Assembly: GCA_964384915.1 (NCBI GenBank)
Contig: CAYLMA010000005.1
Location: 71,184-135,183 of the forward strand
Source of the DNA: Sulfurimicrobium sp964384915
GTDB lineage: Bacteria; Pseudomonadota; Gammaproteobacteria; Burkholderiales; Sulfuricellaceae
DNA: 64,000 nucleotides
Direction: 5' to 3'
Shown here: piece after piece, positions 18,593 to 27,722 of the stretch
How the letters are laid out: each line of letters begins with the position of its first letter
Numbering within the stretch: position 1 is the first letter of the stretch
Made by a program: the position numbers and the translations under genes
The notes under the pieces: model-generated
The model's input: the letters and a program-made list of their open reading frames with translations, nothing else
Told to the model about the DNA's origin: nothing
Databases searched by the model: none

Positions 18593-20317
18593 CTATTTGC
18601 GCTTGATATAAAGGTCGGTGATCGTGCCTTCCGCCATCTCGGCGGCAAAGCACAGCGTTTCCGACAGAGTGGGATGGGGATGAATGGTCAGGCCGATGTC
18701 CTGGGCATCGGCGCCCATTTCCAGCGCCAGCACCGCCTCGGCGATGAGTTCTCCGGCATTCGGGCCGACAATGGCGGCACCGATGATGCGCCGGGTTTCC
18801 TTGTCCAGCAGCAGCTTGGTGGCGCCATAGTCGGCCCCGATCGACAGCGCACGACCGCTGGCCGCCCAGGGGAAACTGGCCTTTTCATATTCGATGCCTT
18901 TTGCCTTGGCTTCGGTTTCCGTCAGCCCCATCCAGGCCACCTCGGGATCGGTGTAGGCCACCGATGGAATGGTGCGCGCATCGAAAGCCGCCTTGTGCCC
19001 GGCAATCACTTCTGCCGCCACCTTGCCTTCATGCACCGCCTTGTGCGCCAGCATGGGCTGGCCGACGACATCGCCGATGGCGAAGATGTGCGGCACATTG
19101 GTGCGCTGCTGCTTGTCCACCGGGATGAAACCCAGTTCGTTGACGGCGACCCCGGCATGCTCGGCGCCGGTCAGTTTGCCGTTCGGGCGGCGGCCCACCG
19201 CGACCAGCACGCGATCAAACAACTGAGGCGCGGGCGCATTGTCGCCTTCGAAAGTAGCGAGAATGCCATCCTTTCTGGCTTCCAGGGCGGCAACCTTGGT
19301 CTTGAGCAGAATGGCTTCGTACTGCTTTTCGATTTTCCTGTGCAGCGGCTTGACGATATCCTTGTCGCAGCCGGGAATAAGCTGCTCTCCCAGCTCCACC
19401 ACCGTGATCTTTGAGCCCAGAGCGTGATAAACCGTTGCCATTTCCAGCCCGATAATGCCGCCGCCGATCACCAGCATGCGTTCCGGCACATCAGCCAGCG
19501 CCAATGCGCCGGTCGAATCCATGATTCGGGGGTCTTCAGGAAACACCGGAATATTCACCACCTGCGAACCGGCGGCAATGACGGCGTTGTCAAAGGCTAC
19601 GTCCAATTCACCTTCGGCTGTTTCCACTTTGATATGGTGCGGGGAGATGAATTGCCCGCGGCCGCGGATGACCTGGACATTGCGCTGTTTAGCCAGCTGA
19701 GCCAGGCCTCCGGTCAGGCGCCCCACCACGCTTTCCTTCCATCCGCGCACCTGGTCGATATCGACCTCTGGGTTGCCGAATTTCACGCCATGGGCACCCA
19801 CCTCAGCGGCCTCAGAAATGACCTTGGCCACGTGCAGCAACGCCTTGGAAGGAATGCAGCCGACATTGAGGCAGACGCCTCCCAGAGAAGCATGGCGCTC
19901 GACCAGGATCACTTTCTTGCCCAGATCGGCAGCGCGGAAAGCGGCCGTGTAACCGCCGGGGCCCGCGCCCAGCACCACCACATCTGCGTGGATTTGCTGT
20001 CCGCCCGCCATTGGCGCGGCAGCTGTCTGCGCAGCAGTGGAAACAGGAGCCGGCGCTTCGGGCACGACCGGCGCGCCTTCCACCTCCAGCGTCAGGATTT
20101 CGCTGCCCTTGGTGACCTTGTCACCCACCTTCAGCTTGACCGACTTCACCGTGCCGGCATGGCTGGAAGGGATTTCCATCGTCGACTTGTCACTTTCGAG
20201 GGTGACCAGCGATGTATCTTTTTCAACCGTGTCGCCCGCTTTGACCAGCACTTCGATCACCGGCACGTTGTCGAAATCGCCAATATCCGGAACGCATACT
20301 TCGATGATTTTGCTCAT
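18593..20317 (-). CDS. lpdA: Dihydrolipoyl dehydrogenase with N-terminal lipoyl domain (PDH E3)
   Basis: The product has 574 residues. An N-terminal biotinyl/lipoyl domain (about 1-78) has the lipoylated lysine in LESDKSTMEIPS. An Ala/Pro linker follows, then the FAD disulfide oxidoreductase with the redox pair GGVCLNVGCIPSK. The C-terminal HPHPTLSE active-site histidine motif is present. E3 reoxidises dihydrolipoamide and makes NADH. Lipoyl-E3 fusions are typical of betaproteobacterial PDH clusters. It follows the chemoreceptor gene by 12 bp, so the two are almost certainly co-transcribed. Confidence 0.96.
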   Translation of the reverse strand: MSKIIEVCVPDIGDFDNVPVIEVLVKAGDTVEKDTSLVTLESDKSTMEIPSSHAGTVKSVKLKVGDKVTKGSEILTLEVEGAPVVPEAPAPVSTAAQTAAAPMAGGQQIHADVVVLGAGPGGYTAAFRAADLGKKVILVERHASLGGVCLNVGCIPSKALLHVAKVISEAAEVGAHGVKFGNPEVDIDQVRGWKESVVGRLTGGLAQLAKQRNVQVIRGRGQFISPHHIKVETAEGELDVAFDNAVIAAGSQVVNIPVFPEDPRIMDSTGALALADVPERMLVIGGGIIGLEMATVYHALGSKITVVELGEQLIPGCDKDIVKPLHRKIEKQYEAILLKTKVAALEARKDGILATFEGDNAPAPQLFDRVLVAVGRRPNGKLTGAEHAGVAVNELGFIPVDKQQRTNVPHIFAIGDVVGQPMLAHKAVHEGKVAAEVIAGHKAAFDARTIPSVAYTDPEVAWMGLTETEAKAKGIEYEKASFPWAASGRALSIGADYGATKLLLDKETRRIIGAAIVGPNAGELIAEAVLALEMGADAQDIGLTIHPHPTLSETLCFAAEMAEGTITDLYIKRK

Positions 20318-20329
20318 GGCACCAACTTT

Positions 20330-21979
20330 TTAAATTTTGAATTTACTCACTGCCCTGCTCATATCGCCCACCAAGCCCTCGAGTTCCTCTGCGGCCTGTG
20401 CCGATGCGCCTGCGGCAGCACTGTTTTCTTCAGTCATTTGAGCCACCTGCTCAACATGGGCGGCAATATCGTTGCTGGCCTGGCTCTGCTCTGCCAGCGC
20501 GGAGTAAATATCGTTCACGACATGCATCACCTGCTCGGCGCCGGCCTTGATCTGGTTGATGGACTGCCCGGCCTGCTCAGCCAGGGTAACGCCACTGCCT
20601 ACCCGTTGAACCGCGCCCTCCATGGTCGCCACGGCGCTCCGGCTGCTATCCTGCATGCCGCTGATCATCGCCGTGATTTCCTCGGTCGCCTTGGTGGTGC
20701 GCTCCGCCAGTTTGCGCACTTCGTCCGCCACCACCGCGAATCCACGCCCCTGTTCTCCAGCACGCGCCGCCTCGATGGCCGCATTCAGGGCCAGAAGATT
20801 GGTCTGGTCGGCGACATCCTTGATCACCTGAACCACCGATGTCACTTGATCCGATTGCCGCCCCAGCGCCTCGATGGTCTCGGAAGCCTGCCGCACCGTG
20901 GTGGCGATCTGGGACATTTCGTTTACCGCCCGGTGAATGACCTCTCCACCCTGGCTAGACAATTCACCCGATTTCCGGGAAAGCTCCAAAGCGTCCCTGG
21001 CGCTATCCGATACATGGTTGATGCTCACCGTCAACTGTTCCACGGCCGCCGCCATGGCTGAAGCCGCTTCGCTCTGGTGGGCGGAGCTCGATGCCACCTG
21101 GGTGGATGACGCGGCCATGCTGCCCACCGAAACAGAAACCCTGGATACATTCCCCAGAATGGAGCTTAAGGTTTCACGCATCGTCGCGATCAACTGATTG
21201 AATGAACGAGCCGTCCGGCCCAATTCGTCATCGCTGTCCACATCCACCCGGCGGGTAAAGTCGCTGTCCCGTTCGACCACGAGGATGGTTGATTGAACTT
21301 GCTCCAGGGGCTGCGTAATGGAGCGGATGATCCAGAAAGCCAGTGCAAAGCCCAGCAACAGTCCGCCGCCGATCATGGCAAAGGTGATGTTCCGTGCCAG
21401 CGCATAGCCATTCTCCGCCTTATCAAACTCTTCCTTTGCGATTGTTCCCTGCAAGTTGATGAGCTTTGACATGGCCTCTTCGGTCGGGCTGCCCAGCTTG
21501 CGAGCGCCTTTCAGGAACACCCCCTGGGAGGAATAATCCTCCTTGCCCAAGTCCTGCAAGGCCGGATGAATCACCTCTGCCAGGTACAGGTCATAGGCGC
21601 TCTTGTAGGCGAGCGCCAGCTCCTTTTCTTCCGGCGTGAGATAGGTTTCCATGTACTTGGCCCAAAGGCCGTTGATCTCGTCAAGGTTGCCCTGAATCCG
21701 TTTGGTATGCTCGCTCACCGGATGGTCATGCATCTTGGAAAGTTCATAGGCCGGGTTGTGCTGGTAGGCACGCAGGATATCAGCGTAGGAATTCATCAGG
21801 AGGCGCTGCACCTTTCCCAAATCGATCAGCGGCACAGTCCGGTCGGCATACACGGTCTCCAGGCCCCTCACGGCGCCAGACATGCCTTTCAAGCCGGTCG
21901 CGCCGACCACAAGCATGATAGCCGCAAGAAAAACCACCAGGATATAAAGCCGGGTTGCCACGTGCTTAGTCTTGATCAT
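20330..21979 (-). CDS. Methyl-accepting chemotaxis protein inside the pdh operon
   Basis: The 549-residue transmembrane chemoreceptor has a first membrane helix (about 8-30) and a periplasmic four-helix-bundle sensor of about 160 residues. A second helix follows (about 195-218, GGGLLLGFALAFWII), then HAMP and the cytoplasmic signalling domain. The highly conserved hairpin tip is intact (DQTNLLALNAAIEAARAGEQ). The start was set at the second Met, which follows AGGGGATTTTGTG; a start 10 codons upstream is open. It is transcribed between aceF (53-bp gap) and lpd (12-bp gap). The ligand is unknown. Confidence 0.93.
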   Translation of the reverse strand: MIKTKHVATRLYILVVFLAAIMLVVGATGLKGMSGAVRGLETVYADRTVPLIDLGKVQRLLMNSYADILRAYQHNPAYELSKMHDHPVSEHTKRIQGNLDEINGLWAKYMETYLTPEEKELALAYKSAYDLYLAEVIHPALQDLGKEDYSSQGVFLKGARKLGSPTEEAMSKLINLQGTIAKEEFDKAENGYALARNITFAMIGGGLLLGFALAFWIIRSITQPLEQVQSTILVVERDSDFTRRVDVDSDDELGRTARSFNQLIATMRETLSSILGNVSRVSVSVGSMAASSTQVASSSAHQSEAASAMAAAVEQLTVSINHVSDSARDALELSRKSGELSSQGGEVIHRAVNEMSQIATTVRQASETIEALGRQSDQVTSVVQVIKDVADQTNLLALNAAIEAARAGEQGRGFAVVADEVRKLAERTTKATEEITAMISGMQDSSRSAVATMEGAVQRVGSGVTLAEQAGQSINQIKAGAEQVMHVVNDIYSALAEQSQASNDIAAHVEQVAQMTEENSAAAGASAQAAEELEGLVGDMSRAVSKFKI

Positions 21980-22032
21980 CACAAAATCCCCTATTATCAA
22001 TTTTGCCAATTGTTTAAATTTCGTGAATATAT

Positions 22033-23325
22033 TTAGAGCAACAGCCTGCGCACATCTCCCAGCATGTTACACAAGAATGCGCTGAAACGCGCGCCCAGAG
22101 CGCCGTCGATCACGCGATGATCGTAGGACAGCGACAGCGGCAGCATGAGGCGCGGCTCGAATTCCTTGCCGTTCCACACCGGCTTCATGCTGGAGCGCGA
22201 CACGCCGAGGATCGCCACTTCAGGCAGATTGATGATAGGCGTGAAATAGGTGCCGCCGATCCCCCCCAGGCTGGAGACGGTGAAGCAGCCGCCCTGCATT
22301 TCGCCCGGGGTGATCTTTTTCTCGCGTGCCTTGGCAGAAAGCGCGCCCAGTTCGCGCGCAATCTCGATCACCCCTTTCTGGTCCACGTCGCGTATCACCG
22401 GCACCACCAGGCCATCGGGCGTGTCCGCGGCGAAACCGAAATGGAAGTATTTCTTCAGCACCAGGCTCTCGCCATCGGCCGCGAGCGAAGCATTGAATTC
22501 AGGGAAGGCCTTCATCGCGGCCACCAGCACTTTCATCAGGAAGGGCAGCAGGGTGAGTTTGACGCCCTGCTTGGCGGCCTCATCGAGCATGGATTTGCGG
22601 AAGGCTTCCAGCTCGGTGATGTCCGCTTCATCGAACTGCGTGATGTGCGGCGCCGCCACCCAGTTGCGGTGCAGGTTGGCGCCGGAAATCTTTTTGATCT
22701 TGGAAAGCGGCTTGGTTTCAACTTCACCGAATTTGCTGAAGTCCACCGCCGGCATGGCCGCGAGGCCCAGGCTCAGCCCGCCCGCGGCGGCGCCGCGCGG
22801 CTTGGCCAGTTCGGCCTTGACGAAGGCCTGAACGTCCTCTTTCAGGACGCGGCGCTTGGGGCCGGAACCATTGACCAGCGAAAGGTCCACCCCGAGTTCG
22901 CGGGCAAAGGCGCGCACCGAAGGGCTGGCGTGAACCTTTCCGCCAGTTGCCGCCACCGGCTCAGCGACAGGTGCCGCGGAAGCAGGCTTGCTTTCCGCAA
23001 CAGGCTGAGGAACTGGCACGGCAGCCTGGGCAGCCACCACAGGGGCTGGGGCTGCAGCCGGTGCGGATGGCGCCGCCGCGCCTTCATCTGCCTCCATGGT
23101 CAGAATCAGCGTGCCTTCGGCCGCCTTTTCACCCGCCTTGATGCGGATCGCCTTCACCTTGCCGGCGAAGGGCGCTGGAATATCCATGGTGGCCTTGTCG
23201 CTCTCCAGGGTGACCAGGGCATCCTCCGCCTTGACCACGTCGCCTTCCTTGACCAGCACCTCGATGACGTCCACTTCGGGAAAATTACCGATGTCCGGGA
23301 CGCGCACTTCCTTGATGTTTGACAC
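22033..23325 (-). CDS. aceF: Dihydrolipoyllysine acetyltransferase (PDH E2)
   Basis: The product has 430 residues. One lipoyl domain (about 1-76) has its lysine in LESDKATMDIPAP. An Ala/Pro-rich linker, a peripheral subunit-binding domain (about 130-168, ASPSVRAFARELGVDL) and the acyltransferase core with DHRVIDG at the C-terminus follow. E2 moves the acetyl group from E1 to CoA. One lipoyl domain is fewer than the three in E. coli. The start is GTG, with AGGAG 9 bases upstream; the next ATG lies beyond conserved residues. Confidence 0.96.
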   Translation of the reverse strand: MSNIKEVRVPDIGNFPEVDVIEVLVKEGDVVKAEDALVTLESDKATMDIPAPFAGKVKAIRIKAGEKAAEGTLILTMEADEGAAAPSAPAAAPAPVVAAQAAVPVPQPVAESKPASAAPVAEPVAATGGKVHASPSVRAFARELGVDLSLVNGSGPKRRVLKEDVQAFVKAELAKPRGAAAGGLSLGLAAMPAVDFSKFGEVETKPLSKIKKISGANLHRNWVAAPHITQFDEADITELEAFRKSMLDEAAKQGVKLTLLPFLMKVLVAAMKAFPEFNASLAADGESLVLKKYFHFGFAADTPDGLVVPVIRDVDQKGVIEIARELGALSAKAREKKITPGEMQGGCFTVSSLGGIGGTYFTPIINLPEVAILGVSRSSMKPVWNGKEFEPRLMLPLSLSYDHRVIDGALGARFSAFLCNMLGDVRRLLL

Positions 23326-23341
23326 TATTATTTCTCCTGGC

Positions 23342-23426
23342 TTTTCACCGCAAAGGGCGCAAAGTATCGCAAAGGAAACCTTGCAGGCATGACCTTGCGC
23401 ACCTTGGCGTCCTTTGCGGTTGAAAA
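23342..23426. repeat. Long imperfect inverted repeat in the aceE-aceF gap
   Basis: TTTTCACCGCAAAGG (23342-23356) is matched in reverse complement by CCTTTGCGGTTGAAAA (23411-23426), with further GCAAAG/CCTTGC matches inside. It fills most of the 106-bp gap between aceE and aceF. Similar CGCAAAGG-rich dyads are seen dispersed in many proteobacterial genomes. In the pdh mRNA it would fold into a long hairpin, perhaps a processing or stability element. Confidence 0.6.
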
Positions 23427-23431
23427 ATTTC

Positions 23432-26086
23432 TTACACCGTCACCGGGTTCGGTTTGTCCGGGTCGATACCGTATTTTTTCATCGCCTCGCTCACCTTGGC
23501 GGCGGGCAAAGCGCCTTCATCGGCCAGGGCCTTCAGCGCTGCCACTACCACGTAATAACGGTCCACCTCGAAGAAGCGGCGCAGTTTCTCGCGGCTGTCG
23601 CTGCGGCCGAAGCCGTCGGTACCGAGCGTCACATAGCTTGCCGGCACGAATTCGCGGATCTGGTCGGCATAGGCCTTCATGTAGTCGGTGGATGCAATCA
23701 CAGGTTCCTTGCCGCCCTTGAGGCATTTTCCGACATAACTGTCACGCTGCGGTTTTTCCGGATGCAGCATGTTCCAGCGCGTGGCATCGAGGCCATCGCG
23801 GCGCAGTTCGTTGAAGCTGGTGACGCTCCACACCTCGGCGGATACGCCAAAATCGTTTTCCAGCAGTTCGGTGGCGGCTTCGACTTCGCGCAGGATGGTG
23901 CCCGAGCCCATCAAACGGACCTTGAGCTTCTTCTTCCCGGCCTTCTTCAACAGGTACATCCCCTTGATGATGCCCTCTTCCACGCCCTTGGGCATGGGCG
24001 GGTGAACGTAGTTTTCGTTCATCACCGTGAGGTAGTAATACACATCCTCCTGTTCCTGGTACATGCGGCGCAGGCCGTCCTGGATGATCACCGCCAGTTC
24101 GTAGGCGTAGGTCGGATCGTAGGTGATGCAGTTGGGGATGGTCGCCGCCTGCAGGTGGCTGTGGCCGTCCTCGTGCTGCAAACCCTCGCCGTTGAGCGTG
24201 GTGCGGCCGGCGGTACCGCCCAGCAGGAAACCGCGCGCGCGCGCATCGCCCGCCAGCCAGGCGAGGTCGCCGATGCGCTGGAAGCCGAACATCGAGTAAT
24301 AGATATAGAACGGGATCATGGCCACGCCGTGATTGCTGTAGGAAGTGGCTGCAGAAAGCCAGGAGGCGAAGGCGCCGGCCTCGTTGATGCCCTCCTCCAG
24401 AATTTGCCCGCTCTTGGACTCCTTGTAGAACATCACCTGGTCCGCATCCTGCGGCTCGTACAACTGGCCCTGCGAGGAATAGATGCCGAGCTGGCGGAAC
24501 ATGCCTTCCATGCCGAAGGTGCGCGCCTCGTCGGGCACGATGGGCACCACATGCTTGCCGATCACCTTGTCCTTGACCAGCGTCGACAGCACGCGCACGA
24601 AAGCCATGGTAGTCGAAATCTCGCGCTCGCCGGTGCCGGCCAGGATGGCGTCGAAGTCCTTGAGAGAAGGTACCGGCAGCGCCTCGGCTTTCTGCCGGCG
24701 CGCCGGCAGGTAACCGCCCAGCGCCTTACGGCGTTCCTTCAGGTATTGCATTTCCGGGCTGTCTTCAGCCGGGCGGTAAAGGGGCACGCCGGCAATCTGA
24801 TCGTCGGCGATGGGAATATTGAAACGGTCGCGGAACTCCTTGAGCGACGCATCGGACATTTTCTTCGCCTGGTGGGTAATGTTTTGCCCCTCACCTGACG
24901 TGCCCATGCCATAGCCCTTCACCGTCTTGGCCAGAATGACCGTCGGCTGGCCGGTGTGCTTGGTTGCTGCAGCATAAGCGGCGTATACCTTGAACGGATC
25001 GTGGCCGCCGCGGTTGAGGCGCCAGATGTCGTCGTCCGACATGTTGGCGACCATTTCCAGCAACTCGGGGTATTTTCCGAAGAAGTGCTGGCGCACATAG
25101 GCGCCGTCCTTGGCCTTATAATTCTGGTAATCGCCGTCCACGCATTCTTCCATGCGCTTCAGCAACAGGCCCTTGGTGTCCCTCGCCAGCAGCGCGTCCC
25201 AGTGGCGGCCCCACACCACCTTGATGACATTCCAGCCGGCGCCGCGGAACACGCCTTCGAGTTCCTGGATGATCTTGCCGTTGCCGCGCACCGGGCCGTC
25301 AAGGCGCTGCAGGTTGCAGTTCACCACGAAGATGAGGTTATCGAGCCGCTCGCGCCCGGCCAGGGAAATCGCGCCCAGGGATTCCGGCTCGTCGGTCTCG
25401 CCGTCGCCGAGGAAGGCCCATACCTTGCGGTTCTCGGTATTCACCATGCCCCGGTCGTTGAGGTACTTCATGAAACGCGCCTGGTAGATTGCCGTCAGCG
25501 GCCCCAGGCCCATGGACACGGTGGGGAACTGCCAGAAATCGGGCATCAGCCAGGGATGCGGGTAGGAAGGCAGGCCGCCGCCATCCACTTCCTGGCGGAA
25601 ATTCTTCATCTGCTCATCGCTCAGGCGCCCTTCGAGGTAGGCGCGGGCATAGATGCCGGGCGAGGAATGGCCCTGGATATAGAGCAGGTCGCCGCCGTGC
25701 TTGTCGTCGGCAGCGTGGAAAAAATGGTTGAAGCCCACATCGTAGAGGGTCGCGGCGGACGCAAAGCTGGCGATGTGGCCGCCCACGCCGGGGCTTTTCT
25801 TGTTCGCCTGCATCACCGTGGCGATGGCGTTCCAGCGGATCAGGGCGCGGATACGGCGTTCCAGCGCAAGATCTCCGGGAAAACGCTCTTCCTGGGTCAC
25901 CGGAATGGTGTTGAGATAAGCCGTGCTGGCTGAATAGGGCAGATTCGCGCCGCTCCGGCGCGCCTTGTCGATCATCTGCTCCAGCAGAAAATGCGCACGC
26001 TCCACACCTTCCAGCTCGAGAACCGCATCCAGGGCATCCAGCCACTCCTGCGTTTCCTGAGGGTCCATGTCGGGGATTGCTGCCAT
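23432..26086 (-). CDS. aceE: Pyruvate dehydrogenase E1 component (homodimeric type)
   Basis: The 884-residue TPP enzyme decarboxylates pyruvate and acetylates lipoyl-E2. The TPP motif runs from GDGETDEPES to the NLIFVVNCNLQRLDG region. The start MAAIPDMDPQETQEWLDALD and the end KYGIDPDKPNPVTV match the family ends, and the length equals E. coli AceE (887). CAGGAGCGATCATA precedes the ATG. It is the first gene of the aceE-aceF-MCP-lpd-narXL series and diverges from the aminopeptidase gene. Confidence 0.98.
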   Translation of the reverse strand: MAAIPDMDPQETQEWLDALDAVLELEGVERAHFLLEQMIDKARRSGANLPYSASTAYLNTIPVTQEERFPGDLALERRIRALIRWNAIATVMQANKKSPGVGGHIASFASAATLYDVGFNHFFHAADDKHGGDLLYIQGHSSPGIYARAYLEGRLSDEQMKNFRQEVDGGGLPSYPHPWLMPDFWQFPTVSMGLGPLTAIYQARFMKYLNDRGMVNTENRKVWAFLGDGETDEPESLGAISLAGRERLDNLIFVVNCNLQRLDGPVRGNGKIIQELEGVFRGAGWNVIKVVWGRHWDALLARDTKGLLLKRMEECVDGDYQNYKAKDGAYVRQHFFGKYPELLEMVANMSDDDIWRLNRGGHDPFKVYAAYAAATKHTGQPTVILAKTVKGYGMGTSGEGQNITHQAKKMSDASLKEFRDRFNIPIADDQIAGVPLYRPAEDSPEMQYLKERRKALGGYLPARRQKAEALPVPSLKDFDAILAGTGEREISTTMAFVRVLSTLVKDKVIGKHVVPIVPDEARTFGMEGMFRQLGIYSSQGQLYEPQDADQVMFYKESKSGQILEEGINEAGAFASWLSAATSYSNHGVAMIPFYIYYSMFGFQRIGDLAWLAGDARARGFLLGGTAGRTTLNGEGLQHEDGHSHLQAATIPNCITYDPTYAYELAVIIQDGLRRMYQEQEDVYYYLTVMNENYVHPPMPKGVEEGIIKGMYLLKKAGKKKLKVRLMGSGTILREVEAATELLENDFGVSAEVWSVTSFNELRRDGLDATRWNMLHPEKPQRDSYVGKCLKGGKEPVIASTDYMKAYADQIREFVPASYVTLGTDGFGRSDSREKLRRFFEVDRYYVVVAALKALADEGALPAAKVSEAMKKYGIDPDKPNPVTV

Positions 26087-26190
26087 TATGATCGCTCCTG
26101 AGTAGACATTTATTCAAACCTGTTATGATTCCTTATATTGCCTACTTTGGTCAAGGCAAGAATACACGCCACTGCACGGGAAACAGCCCC

Positions 26191-27666
26191 ATGAACCAGC
26201 CAAAAATAATTGAGAAACAGTCCGATATCGGCACGCGGGAAATTCATGGCAACGATCATTTGCTGATGATTCTGCCCGCGGTGAAGAAAATAACCCAGCT
26301 CAAGGGAATGCCCCTGCTCGACATCCTGCAGTCGCGCATGGAGCGTCGCGGAGTGAAGCTGGAAGAGCTGAAAAAAAACCCGCTAAGCAGCGATCTCGAC
26401 CAGGGCGCGCTGGTCACATGGCTCATGCTCGACCCCCGGCAAACCGCTTTCGAACAGCACACGGTCATGCGCAAGTCCATCCAGTCGCTCATGGCCGAGC
26501 ACCCCCAGTCCATCACCATCGCGGTCAGCGGCACGGCCGAACAGCGCCGCCTGGCCGCCGAATCTGCAATCTATTGCGTCCTGGTCAACAGCGCCCTATT
26601 GCCCGTCCGCAAAAAGAAGGACGAACGCAAGCCGCTGCAGAAAATCACCGTCCATGGCCATCAATCGGACGATGCCTACCAGACGCAGAGAGCACAGGCC
26701 GCAGGCAACATTCTGAGCCGCGAACTCACCATGCTGCCGGCCAATGAACTCACGCCGGGGCTATACCGTGAGCGTATCCGCAAACTGGCGAGGGAAGAAA
26801 ACTGGAAATGCGAAGAATTCGACCTTAAAAAACTGCGCAAAATGGGTGCGGGCGCCTTTGTTGCCGTGGCACAGGGCAGCGAGGAGGAGGATGCCGCCAT
26901 CGTGCACCTTTCCCACCGCCACCCTGACGCCACACAAACGGCGGCACTGGTCGGCAAGGGCATCTGCTTCGATACCGGCGGCCACAACCTCAAGCCCGCG
27001 CGCTACATGCACGGCATGCACGAGGACATGAACGGCTCTGCGATCGCCATCGGCCTGCTGCTGGCGGCGAGCAGGGCCAGATTGCCGGTCAACCTGGACG
27101 TCTGGCTCGCCATCGCGCAGAACCACATCAGTCCCAAGGCTTACAAGCAGAACGACGTGGTGACCGCCCTCAATGGCACCACCATCGAAATCATCCACAC
27201 CGATGCCGAAGGGCGCATGGTGCTGGCCGACACGCTGACGCTTGCTTCGCGCCAGAAGCCGGATTTCATGATCGATTTCGCCACCCTGACCGGCAGCATG
27301 GCTACCGCGCTGGGAGCGCGCTACTCCGGCGTTTTCAGCAACCGCGAGAAGTTGCTCAACGCCGCGCTCAAGGCTGGCCAAAGCTCGGGCGAGCGGGTCA
27401 ACGCCTTCCCCCTGGATGCGGATTATGAAGAAGGCCTCGACAGCACGATAGCCGACATCAAGCAATGCACCCTGGATGGCGATGCCGACCACATCCTGGC
27501 GGCGCGTTTCCTCATGCATTTCATCGAAAATGACACCCCCTGGCTGCACATGGACCTTTCCGCAAGCAACTGCAAAGGCGGCCTGGGGGCTGTGGCGTCG
27601 GACGTCACCGGTTTCGGCGTAGGATGGGGAATAGCCTTATTGGCTAGTCATTCCGGAAAATTGTAA
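26191..27666 (+). CDS. M17 leucyl aminopeptidase family protein
   Basis: The 491-residue product has the two-metal peptidase core in the C-terminal half. GKGICFDTGG supplies the Lys and Asp metal ligands. NLKP carries the catalytic Lys, HEDMNG an Asp ligand, and HTDAEGRMVLAD the Asp/Glu ligands and catalytic Arg. All six key residues of PepA are kept. The N-terminal 170 residues are not typical of PepA. It probably removes N-terminal residues from peptides in the cytoplasm. The start was set at the Met that aligns with ordinary M17 lengths; the frame is open 22 codons further upstream. Confidence 0.88.
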   Translation: MNQPKIIEKQSDIGTREIHGNDHLLMILPAVKKITQLKGMPLLDILQSRMERRGVKLEELKKNPLSSDLDQGALVTWLMLDPRQTAFEQHTVMRKSIQSLMAEHPQSITIAVSGTAEQRRLAAESAIYCVLVNSALLPVRKKKDERKPLQKITVHGHQSDDAYQTQRAQAAGNILSRELTMLPANELTPGLYRERIRKLAREENWKCEEFDLKKLRKMGAGAFVAVAQGSEEEDAAIVHLSHRHPDATQTAALVGKGICFDTGGHNLKPARYMHGMHEDMNGSAIAIGLLLAASRARLPVNLDVWLAIAQNHISPKAYKQNDVVTALNGTTIEIIHTDAEGRMVLADTLTLASRQKPDFMIDFATLTGSMATALGARYSGVFSNREKLLNAALKAGQSSGERVNAFPLDADYEEGLDSTIADIKQCTLDGDADHILAARFLMHFIENDTPWLHMDLSASNCKGGLGAVASDVTGFGVGWGIALLASHSGKL

Positions 27667-27722
27667 TTACCAGTTCGCTGCGCTATAGTCGATTCAACCT
27701 TTAAACTTCCGGCGGCGCCGCC

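Noticed and set aside
17036..19414. 792-codon open frame antisense to narX and lpd
   Set aside because: It spans two real genes and their gap, has no ribosome-binding site and no recognisable domain.
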